Assembly (NCBI GenBank): GCA_024762655.1
Contig: JANTHB010000024.1
Span: 1-42,253, forward strand
From: Bacteroidales bacterium
GTDB lineage: Bacteria; Bacteroidota; Bacteroidia; Bacteroidales; VadinHA17
Length of the DNA: 42,253 nucleotides
Direction of reading: 5' to 3'
Shown here: piece by piece, positions 16,735-23,956 of the stretch
How positions within the stretch are numbered: position 1 is the stretch's first letter
Layout of the letters: every line of letters begins with the position of its first letter
Position numbers and translations under genes: made by a program
Notes under the pieces: model-generated
What the model was told of the DNA's origin: nothing
What the model saw: only the letters and a program-made list of their open reading frames with translations
Databases searched by the model: none

Positions 16735-17907
16735 TTAATATTCGAAGGTTCCGTTTGCGGTAACCAATGTCAACCAGCGGCGATCCGATTTTTCGACCCG
16801 GCCCACAATCCGGGCTTTTATATGCCGGGTGTTGGCGATGCGGATAATCTCCTCTGCCAGGGTGGGTGGAACATAGAGTTCCATCCGGTGGCCCATGTTA
16901 AATACCTGGTACATCTCTTTCCAGTCTGTGCCGCTGCTTTGCCGGATGTATCTGAACACCGGCGGTACCGGGAAGAGATTCTCTTTAACGATGTGCAACC
17001 GGTCAATGAAATGAAGTATTTTGGTTTGTCCGCCCCCCGTACAATGAATCATTCCATGAATGTCTTTCCGGAAAAGTCCGAGTATCTCGCGGATTACCGG
17101 GGCGTAAGTCCTTGTGGGGGAAAGAACCATTTTCCCCATGTCCATTCCCGGTATTTCGACAGGGTCGGTAAGGGTATATTTCCCGGAATAAACAAGATCC
17201 TCGGGGATGGCAGGATCCCAGGCTTCGGGATATTTTTTTGCCAGGGCATGAAAAAAGATATCATGACGGGCCGAGGTGAGTCCGTTGCTGCCGATACCGC
17301 TGTTGTATTCTTTTTCGTAGGATGCCTGACCGTAAGAAGCCAGTCCTACGATCACATCCCCGGGAGCAATGCGGTCGTTGGTGATCACCTCTTCTCTTTT
17401 CATGCGGGCAGTGACCGTTGAGTCGACGATGATGGTTCTGACGATGTCTCCGACATCTGCCGTTTCACCGCCGGTAGAGTAGGCTTGTATTCCTTGTTCG
17501 CGAAGAAAAGACAGAAATTTTTCCGTTCCGTGGATAAGGGCAGCAATCACCTCTCCCGGGATCCGTGATTTATTACGGCCGATGGTGGAAGATACCAGGA
17601 TGTTGTCTGTGGCTCCCACACACAGCAAGTCATCGATGTTCATCACCAGCGCATCCTGAGCAATGCCTTCCCACACCGAAAGATCACCGGTTTCTTTCCA
17701 GTAAAGATAAGCCAGTACCGATTTGGTGCCGGCACCGTCGGCATGCATGATAGAACACCATTCTTTATCTCCGGCCAGCAGATCCGGGATGATTTTGCAA
17801 AAAGCCCCGGGGAAAAGCCCCTTATCCACCTGCCGTATGGCAGCATGCACCTCTTCTTTCTGCGAGGAAACGCCCCGGCGGGCATATCTCGATGAACCGG
17901 CGCCCAT
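16735..17907 (-). CDS. purM: Phosphoribosylformylglycinamidine cyclo-ligase (AIR synthetase)
   Basis: This enzyme closes the imidazole ring of 5-aminoimidazole ribonucleotide using ATP in purine synthesis. The N-terminus SSRYARRGVSSQKEEVHAAI leads into the PurM/SelD-type fold. The motifs HADGAGTKSVLAYLYWKETGDLSVWEGIAQDALVMNIDDLLCVGA and TGGETADVGD carry the phosphate- and metal-binding residues. At 390 residues it is longer than the roughly 345-residue enterobacterial enzyme, as seen in Bacteroidales. The start codon lies 2 bp after the stop of the porE-like gene, so translation is probably coupled. prfA follows. Confidence 0.92.
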   Translation of the reverse strand: MGAGSSRYARRGVSSQKEEVHAAIRQVDKGLFPGAFCKIIPDLLAGDKEWCSIMHADGAGTKSVLAYLYWKETGDLSVWEGIAQDALVMNIDDLLCVGATDNILVSSTIGRNKSRIPGEVIAALIHGTEKFLSFLREQGIQAYSTGGETADVGDIVRTIIVDSTVTARMKREEVITNDRIAPGDVIVGLASYGQASYEKEYNSGIGSNGLTSARHDIFFHALAKKYPEAWDPAIPEDLVYSGKYTLTDPVEIPGMDMGKMVLSPTRTYAPVIREILGLFRKDIHGMIHCTGGGQTKILHFIDRLHIVKENLFPVPPVFRYIRQSSGTDWKEMYQVFNMGHRMELYVPPTLAEEIIRIANTRHIKARIVGRVEKSDRRWLTLVTANGTFEY

Positions 17908-17909
17908 AA

Positions 17910-19901
17910 CTACTTCTTGTTGTTTTTTTCCTTCGTAGGGAAATCCGTACGTAACACCTGGAATTCGGTACGACGGTTAATCTGGTGACAGATCTCTTTC
18001 TGATTCTCGTCTGTCAGCGAATTGATAAATTTGTCATCCAGCAGGGTCCCCTCTTTCAGGAAAGGATATTGTTGTGCCAGTTTATTATCTACCACCTTCG
18101 GCATAGATTCACCATATCCTTTGGCGATGAGTCGTTTCGGGTCTATGCCTTTACGGATAAGATAATCTACGACTGCCTGGGCCCTTTTCTGTGAGAGATT
18201 CAGGTTGTACTCTTCCGATGCCCTGGAGTCGGTATGGGATCGCAGTTCAATAACGATATTGGGATTATCATTCAGGATCTCCACCAGGTGATCCAGGGCG
18301 ACCATAGATTCGGGTCGCAAATCCCACTTGCCGAAATCGTAATAAATATTAGGAATCTCAATAGGTTTGGCAATGGATGCCAGTTGTATGGTGGTTTTGA
18401 GTTCGGAGCTTTTTTTCAGGCCTTTGGTGGTTTCCTTGCTTTTCCCGTTCAGATAGCCTTCTTTGGAAGCAATGAAGATATAGTCGGTATTGGGTTTCAG
18501 CATAAAACGGAAGGTTCCTTTAGCATTGGTGCTATCCTGAAGGATCGTTCCGTCGCTGCCGATCATTTTGATCCGGCAATAGGGGATGATCTCGTCGGTT
18601 TGCAGGTTTCGCACGGTACCCAGAATGCTGAACTTCAGGGGAGGCAGGACAAATGCATAGATATCATCCCGCGTTCTTCCTTTGCGTGAAGAGGAGAAAA
18701 AGCCCTTTATTTCATTGTCTTGCATAATAATACCAAAGTCATCGGCCGGGGAATTGATGGGATATCTGAGGTTTTCTACTTTCCAGCGGCCGTTATCGTT
18801 CTGTTTGGCCCGGAAAATATCCAGACCTCCCATCCCCGGCCAGCCGTCAGAAGCAAAATAGAGGGTTCCTTTATGATCGACATAGGGGAACATTTCATTT
18901 CCTTCGGTATTGATATCGGGGCCGAGGTTTTCCGGTTCCCCCCAGGCATCCCCCTCGCTTCCCCGTGTAACTTTCCAGAGATCTTTTTTCCCAAAACCTC
19001 CTGGTTTATCCGAGACAAAAAAGAGGGTCAAACCGTCGGAAGAAATGGCAGGATGAGCCTCCGTCAGACTGTCCGGTACCAGTTTCAGATCTTCGGGTTT
19101 TCCCCATTCTTCCCCGTTTTTTTTAGAAACCATAATGCGGCACCCCAGTTTTCGGTGCTTATCCATTTCGCAACGGGTAAAATACATGGTGTTATAATCG
19201 GAAGAGAGAGAAGGAGTCCCTTCTTCAAAAGGGGTATTTACAGGGCCTTCCAAAGGTACTGGCGTACTCCATTTTCCTTTTCTGTCACGTTTGGAAATGA
19301 AAATATCCGAAAAGTTTTGTCCGGTAGCGCCATGGACTTTATTCCCGGTAGCCTCGTCACGGGATGAGGTGAAATAAACGACCTGATAGTCATCACGGGC
19401 ATATGCCGGAGAAAAATCACTGAAACGCGAATTAAAATAACGCATTTCCTCAATACGATATCCTGTAGGTTGATCCATCCATTTCAGAGCCTGGTCGCAG
19501 GATTGGATTCCTTCGTTGCTGCGCGGATCATTGGGGACGAGTTGCTTGTATTTATTGAATTCCTCGATGGCCTGTTGGTATTCTCCGTTCTTCATCATTT
19601 GCTGGGCATAATAAAGAATGGCCGTAGGATCAGGATAGCCCTTGGTGATGGCTTTTTTATACCAAAGCTCGGCTTTATCAGGTTCGTCGATCAGTTTGTA
19701 ACATTCTGCTATCTTGAATACCACCTCGGTTTTGGCCTCTTTGTTTTTGATAGACGAATACGCATCTTTGAATAAGTCAATGGCATCATAATATTCTCCG
19801 GCCTTTAAAGCTTCTTCGGCTTTGGCCATTTTCTTTTTCTGTCCGTACACTCCCGGGAGGCCGAGAAAAAGAATTATCAGGATGGAAGCACAAGTTCTCA
19901 T
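17910..19901 (-). CDS. PorE-like outer-membrane protein: TPR, PD40, CRD and OmpA domains
   Basis: This is a 663-residue exported protein. A signal peptide covers about 1-20 (ILIILFLGLPGVYGQ). TPR helices follow (about 22-135, e.g. ALKAGEYYDAIDLFKDAY), then a PD40/WD40-type propeller (about 150-400, with repeats such as FSPAYARDDYQVVYFTSSR and HPAISSDGLTLFFVSDKPGG). A carboxypeptidase-regulatory beta-sandwich covers about 405-490, and a C-terminal OmpA domain about 510-655 (RSHTDSRASEEYNLNLSQKRAQAVVDYL). This order matches PorE of the type IX secretion system, which ties the secretion machinery to peptidoglycan; that assignment is inference from architecture. Unlike lipidated PorE, I see no lipobox at the cleavage site. 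Confidence 0.75.
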   Translation of the reverse strand: MRTCASILIILFLGLPGVYGQKKKMAKAEEALKAGEYYDAIDLFKDAYSSIKNKEAKTEVVFKIAECYKLIDEPDKAELWYKKAITKGYPDPTAILYYAQQMMKNGEYQQAIEEFNKYKQLVPNDPRSNEGIQSCDQALKWMDQPTGYRIEEMRYFNSRFSDFSPAYARDDYQVVYFTSSRDEATGNKVHGATGQNFSDIFISKRDRKGKWSTPVPLEGPVNTPFEEGTPSLSSDYNTMYFTRCEMDKHRKLGCRIMVSKKNGEEWGKPEDLKLVPDSLTEAHPAISSDGLTLFFVSDKPGGFGKKDLWKVTRGSEGDAWGEPENLGPDINTEGNEMFPYVDHKGTLYFASDGWPGMGGLDIFRAKQNDNGRWKVENLRYPINSPADDFGIIMQDNEIKGFFSSSRKGRTRDDIYAFVLPPLKFSILGTVRNLQTDEIIPYCRIKMIGSDGTILQDSTNAKGTFRFMLKPNTDYIFIASKEGYLNGKSKETTKGLKKSSELKTTIQLASIAKPIEIPNIYYDFGKWDLRPESMVALDHLVEILNDNPNIVIELRSHTDSRASEEYNLNLSQKRAQAVVDYLIRKGIDPKRLIAKGYGESMPKVVDNKLAQQYPFLKEGTLLDDKFINSLTDENQKEICHQINRRTEFQVLRTDFPTKEKNNKK

Positions 19902-19952
19902 AATATAGCCTTACAACGAGGTTATAAATGTAAATATTTTTTCGGGGCAAAA

Positions 19953-19984
19953 AAAAGTTGTTCCGGAATTCCGGAACAACTTTT
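19953..19984 (-). terminator. Terminator downstream of glnN
   Basis: This is a 32-bp perfect palindrome: a run of four A, GTTGTTCCGGAA, and the exact mirror complement. It lies 54 bp after the glnN stop. On the minus strand it ends in TTTT, giving a very stable hairpin. Confidence 0.8.
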
Positions 19985-20037
19985 CTTACTAACCATAAAA
20001 CCAACAGCTACGGACGGGGCTTTGCGGCTGTTATTTT

Positions 20038-22227
20038 CTATCTTGTGAATAATATTTCGCGGTATTTTGGCAAGGGCCACAACTCGTCGTCTACTATCAG
20101 CTCAAGTTTATCAACATGATACCGGATTTCATCCAGATACGGCCTGACCGTTTTGTTATATGCAAATGCCTTATCCACTTCATCTTCTATTTTATTGGCC
20201 ACTTTTCGGGCGTTGACCATTTCAGTAACCTTACTTTTTATAATTGAGACGTGTCCGGAGATATCCTTGATGATCCCGATCCGGTGGCTGGCCTGTTCTT
20301 CGAATTCCTTTTCTGAAAAAAGATCTTTCAATCCTTTGACATTTTCGATCAGTTTGTTCTGGTATTGTACGGCTGTCGGGACGATGTGGTTGATAACCAG
20401 ATCCCCCAGTACGCGGGCTTCGATCTGGATTTTTTTCGTGAATTTTTCATACTCCACTTCAACACGGCCTTCCAGCTCCCGTTCATCGAAGATACCATTA
20501 TCAATAAGTACTTTCTTAGCCTGAGGAGTGAGATACCTGGCCAGAGACTCAGGTACGCTGGTGATGTTGCTTAACCCACGTTTTTCAGCTTCTTCTTTCC
20601 ACTCGGCACTATAATTATCTCCCTCGAAAAGTATTTTTTTTGATTCTGAAATATATTTTCTAAGCACCTTGAAGATGGCTTCATCCTTTTTAAGGCTGTG
20701 CTTTTCAATCAGGTTATCAACTTCTTTTTTAAATTCTTTCAGTTGATAAGCCAGGGCTCCGTTCAGAACAATCATCGGGGCAGCACAGTTGGCGCTGGAT
20801 CCTACAGCACGGAATTCAAACCGATTTCCGGTAAAGGCAAAGGGAGAGGTTCTGTTCCTGTCGGTATTGTCCAGCAATATTTCCGGTATTTTTCCAATGC
20901 CCAGTTTCAGTTCTGTTTTTTCTTCCGGTGTCATTTTGTTGTTGGGAACATTTTTCTCCAGGTCAACCAGGATTTTTGAAAGGGTTGTTCCCAGGAAAAT
21001 AGAGAGAATGGCGGGAGGGGCTTCGTTGGCGCCCAGGCGGTGTGAGTTACCGGCGGTAAGAATGGAGGCTCTCAGTACGTCCTGGTTGTCATGCACGGTT
21101 TTGATAACATTTACCAGGAAAGTCAGGAATTGCAGGTTCCCCATCGGATTTTTCCCGGGAGATAACAGGTTGACGCCCGTGTCCGTGGCCAGGGACCAGT
21201 TGTTGTGTTTCCCGGAACCGTTGATGCCGGCAAAGGGTTTCTCATGGAAAAGGACCCTGAAGTTGTGCTGGCGTGCTACTCTTTTCATCAGGTCCATGAT
21301 GATCTGGTTATGATCATTGGCCAGGTTTGCTTCTTCGAAGATGGGGGCACATTCGTACTGATTGGGGGCTACTTCATTGTGACGTGTTTTTACGGGAATT
21401 CCCAGTTTGTAAGCCTCAATTTCAAAATCTTCCATAAAAGCTTTTACCCTTTCGGGAATAGAGCTGAAATAATGATCATCCAGTTGCTGATCTTTGGAGG
21501 ACTGGTGTCCCACCAGGGTCCTGCCGGTGAGGATCAGATCGGGGCGGGCATTGTAAAAGGCATCGTCAATCAGGAAATATTCCTGTTCCCATCCCAGGGT
21601 GGCAAAAACCTTATTGACATTTTTATCAAAATAACGGCATACCTCCACAGCGGCTTTATCCAGGATGCTGAGAGCTCGGAGTAAAGGGGCTTTATAATCC
21701 AGGGCTTCACCGGTGTAGGAGACAAAAACCGTCGGGATACATAGGGTCGTTCCTATCAGAAAAGCAGGAGAGGAAACGTCCCAGGCCGTATAACCCCGGG
21801 CTTCGAACGTGTTGCGTATACCGCCGCTGGGGAAACTGGAAGCGTCAGGTTCCTGCTGTACCAGCAGCTCTCCGGAAAAATTCTCCACTACGCCGAAATC
21901 TCCGAAATCAATAAATCCGTCATGTTTTTCTGCCGTACCATCGGTCAGGGGATGAAACCAGTGGGTGTAATGTGTGGCTCCATTGTCAATAGCCCAGTCT
22001 TTCATGCCGGCAGCTACCTGATCGGCCATCTTCCGGTCGATATGTGTACTTTCCCGAATGGCTTGCCTGACACTCTTATAAGCTTCTTTGGAAAGATACT
22101 TCTGCATCTTTACCAGATCAAATACTCTGGAACCGAAGTAAACGGTTACCTCATTGGAAGGAGCCTTGACTTCTACAGGTTGTCTTTTTAAAACTTCCTG
22201 AAATGCAATTGTTCTGAATTGTGCCAT
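20038..22227 (-). CDS. glnN: Glutamine synthetase type III
   Basis: This enzyme makes glutamine from glutamate, ammonia and ATP in the cytoplasm. The length of 729 residues and the N-terminal region around VTVYFGSRVFDLVKMQKYLSKEAYKSV are specific to the GSIII (GlnN) class, a large double-hexamer form common in Bacteroidota. Catalytic-core motifs are present: ATLGWEQEYFLID, KTRHNEVAPNQYECAPIFEEANLANDHNQ, GINGSGKHNNWSLATDTG, and NRTSPFAFTGNRFEFRAVGSSAN. No PII or amt gene is adjacent. The upstream region has G/C-run inverted repeats and a -7 box, a plausible place for nitrogen control. A strong terminator follows. Confidence 0.96.
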   Translation of the reverse strand: MAQFRTIAFQEVLKRQPVEVKAPSNEVTVYFGSRVFDLVKMQKYLSKEAYKSVRQAIRESTHIDRKMADQVAAGMKDWAIDNGATHYTHWFHPLTDGTAEKHDGFIDFGDFGVVENFSGELLVQQEPDASSFPSGGIRNTFEARGYTAWDVSSPAFLIGTTLCIPTVFVSYTGEALDYKAPLLRALSILDKAAVEVCRYFDKNVNKVFATLGWEQEYFLIDDAFYNARPDLILTGRTLVGHQSSKDQQLDDHYFSSIPERVKAFMEDFEIEAYKLGIPVKTRHNEVAPNQYECAPIFEEANLANDHNQIIMDLMKRVARQHNFRVLFHEKPFAGINGSGKHNNWSLATDTGVNLLSPGKNPMGNLQFLTFLVNVIKTVHDNQDVLRASILTAGNSHRLGANEAPPAILSIFLGTTLSKILVDLEKNVPNNKMTPEEKTELKLGIGKIPEILLDNTDRNRTSPFAFTGNRFEFRAVGSSANCAAPMIVLNGALAYQLKEFKKEVDNLIEKHSLKKDEAIFKVLRKYISESKKILFEGDNYSAEWKEEAEKRGLSNITSVPESLARYLTPQAKKVLIDNGIFDERELEGRVEVEYEKFTKKIQIEARVLGDLVINHIVPTAVQYQNKLIENVKGLKDLFSEKEFEEQASHRIGIIKDISGHVSIIKSKVTEMVNARKVANKIEDEVDKAFAYNKTVRPYLDEIRYHVDKLELIVDDELWPLPKYREILFTR

Positions 22228-22250
22228 GATATGTAATTTAAAGTTCGGAA

Positions 22251-22258
22251 CAAATGTA
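22251..22258 (-). promoter_or_regulatory. Candidate -7 box of glnN
   Basis: The minus-strand TACATTTG matches TAnnTTTG about 24 bp upstream of the ATG. No TTTG is found at -33; instead the inverted repeat TTACCCC/GGGGTAA (22271-22277 and 22290-22296) occupies that position. Confidence 0.4.
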
Positions 22259-22432
22259 AATAAAAATTTATTACCCCGTAAAAAAATAGGGGGTAAAAAG
22301 AAAAATACAAAATAAATATTGCGAATACCCCCCTGTTAAGGAGGGGGAAATATGAAAAAATATGCAATAAGTGCATAAGCCAGGCAAATGTGGGAGGAAT
22401 CCGATATCCGGGTCCATACCTTGGCTTACTGT

Positions 22433-23725
22433 CTATTCGTGTTTTTTGAGTTTACGGCTGATTTTTTGAATCGCTTCCTGTATGGATTCTTCGGGCTGGA
22501 TAACGTTATTGGGGCCCCAAAAATCAGGATCTTCAAAAGCACTTACTTCCTCGGTGAAGATTTCATTCCACTTAAAGCTTTCCCGGTATTTTGGTTTTTT
22601 CACATTTTCATAGTCAATATCCGTAACCGCGGCTTCGGATAAAATCGTATAGTTTGATCGAAACCATTTCTTGGCCCATTTGGTTCGAAAATGATTTTCC
22701 AGGCGCATGTAGTTCAAAACCCATTTTCCGTCCAGGTGGCGGTATTTTACCAGGTAGGCTGCACTTAATACATCCACATGCAGACGGGCGGGTTTTTTCA
22801 AAATCAGATACCTGGCAGCCTGGTCAATCTGTTTGGGACTGATCTCATATTCTGCCTGTACGATTGCCAGAGAGCTGGTGTCAAGATACAGGGTGCCGCG
22901 ATACAGCGGAATAGATACCGTATCTTTCTGATCAAAATGGATAACATAGGTGGGCCGGCCGTCAATTTTAACCTGACCACCCATGGAATAATCATAATAA
23001 TCAAATACATATGAAGAGAGTATATCTCCCGGATTTTTTGCAAGATCGAGATAAAAGGCTGTGACAGGGCCTCCCTGTAACTTCACCATTAATGTATCTT
23101 CCCGTTTAACGTAAATGGCTTTTCTGCCTTTATAAACCGACACCCTGTCCATATCCAGGTTGTTGCTGTAAGAAGCCTTATAAACATCCAGCACCGCCTC
23201 TCCTACCGAAAGATATTTGGAAGCGCCCTTTCTCACCGTTTCACGATAAAAAGCCGTCATCATGGCCGGACGTTTGCCATAATTTTCGGAAACTCTTTTC
23301 ATAGCTCCTTTGATCAGGCTTACCGGATCCAACTTTCGAACGACCACGGCAGGGATCGGAATAACATCCGGTTGCAAGCGGATGGTCCTGCTTATATCTT
23401 TCATGGAAGATACCGTCATGAACTTTTGTTTGTACCCCAGACTGCTGAACCCTATTTTGTGATCAAAATAGTCGGACGGAACTTTTAATATAAAACGTCC
23501 TTCCGTATTTGTTACCGTTCCGATATGGGTGCCTTCAATAAAGACGGAAGCAAAAATTACGGGATTTCCGGTTACGGCGTTAAGGACCGTTCCTTCCAGT
23601 TTAATAAAAGAGGCTGTGTCTTTTTGGGCAGAATAAAAAAGGATTTTTCCAAAGGAGATGGTCTGTTGCATAAATAGTAACAGGCCGAGGAAGAGTGTTG
23701 TGCGGATTATGATGCGTTTTTTCAT
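22433..23725 (-). CDS. Exported carboxypeptidase-regulatory-like domain protein
   Basis: Residues 1-25 from the ATG at 23725 (KKRIIIRTTLFLGLLLFMQQTISFG) look like a signal peptide. The longer frame to 23785 adds an atypical N-terminus, so I reject it. A beta-sandwich of the CarboxypepD_reg-like type follows: LEGTVLNAVTGNPVIFASVFIEGTHIGTVTNTEGRFILKVP. These domains often lead TonB-dependent receptors, but no plug or barrel follows. Instead about 280 residues of beta-rich sequence follow (e.g. LIKGAMKRVSENYGKRPAMMTAFYRETV), of the kind seen in Bacteroidota surface or periplasmic proteins. The role is unknown. It diverges from hppA across a 231-bp gap with no obvious promoter for this gene. Confidence 0.72.
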   Translation of the reverse strand: MKKRIIIRTTLFLGLLLFMQQTISFGKILFYSAQKDTASFIKLEGTVLNAVTGNPVIFASVFIEGTHIGTVTNTEGRFILKVPSDYFDHKIGFSSLGYKQKFMTVSSMKDISRTIRLQPDVIPIPAVVVRKLDPVSLIKGAMKRVSENYGKRPAMMTAFYRETVRKGASKYLSVGEAVLDVYKASYSNNLDMDRVSVYKGRKAIYVKREDTLMVKLQGGPVTAFYLDLAKNPGDILSSYVFDYYDYSMGGQVKIDGRPTYVIHFDQKDTVSIPLYRGTLYLDTSSLAIVQAEYEISPKQIDQAARYLILKKPARLHVDVLSAAYLVKYRHLDGKWVLNYMRLENHFRTKWAKKWFRSNYTILSEAAVTDIDYENVKKPKYRESFKWNEIFTEEVSAFEDPDFWGPNNVIQPEESIQEAIQKISRKLKKHE

Positions 23726-23893
23726 GGCTGTTTGATTTTTATTTCCGGTTATCATGTGATTAAGATAACGAAAATTGATGAACAATCATATTTTTTGATC
23801 TGTTTAATGCCAAATATTTTCACTTTCTGATCCGCGCGCAAAGAATTTTTTAAATTCATGAGACAAATAAGGTGTTTCGTATGTCAGAAAATT

Positions 23894-23901
23894 TATATTT
23901 G
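23894..23901 (+). promoter_or_regulatory. Candidate -7 box of hppA
   Basis: TATATTTG matches TAnnTTTG. It lies 55 bp upstream of the chosen ATG (23957) and so also argues against the longer upstream frame as coding. The -33 match is poor. Confidence 0.4.
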
Positions 23902-23956
23902 TGAAAATAATTTTGAACCGGGAATTTTATGTTATGAACATTTAAAATTTATCATT

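Noticed and set aside
23858-23956. Extra 33-residue N-terminus of the pyrophosphatase
   Set aside because: It has cysteine-rich random-looking sequence and contains a -7 promoter box; the ATG at 23957 leads straight into a hydrophobic helix as expected.
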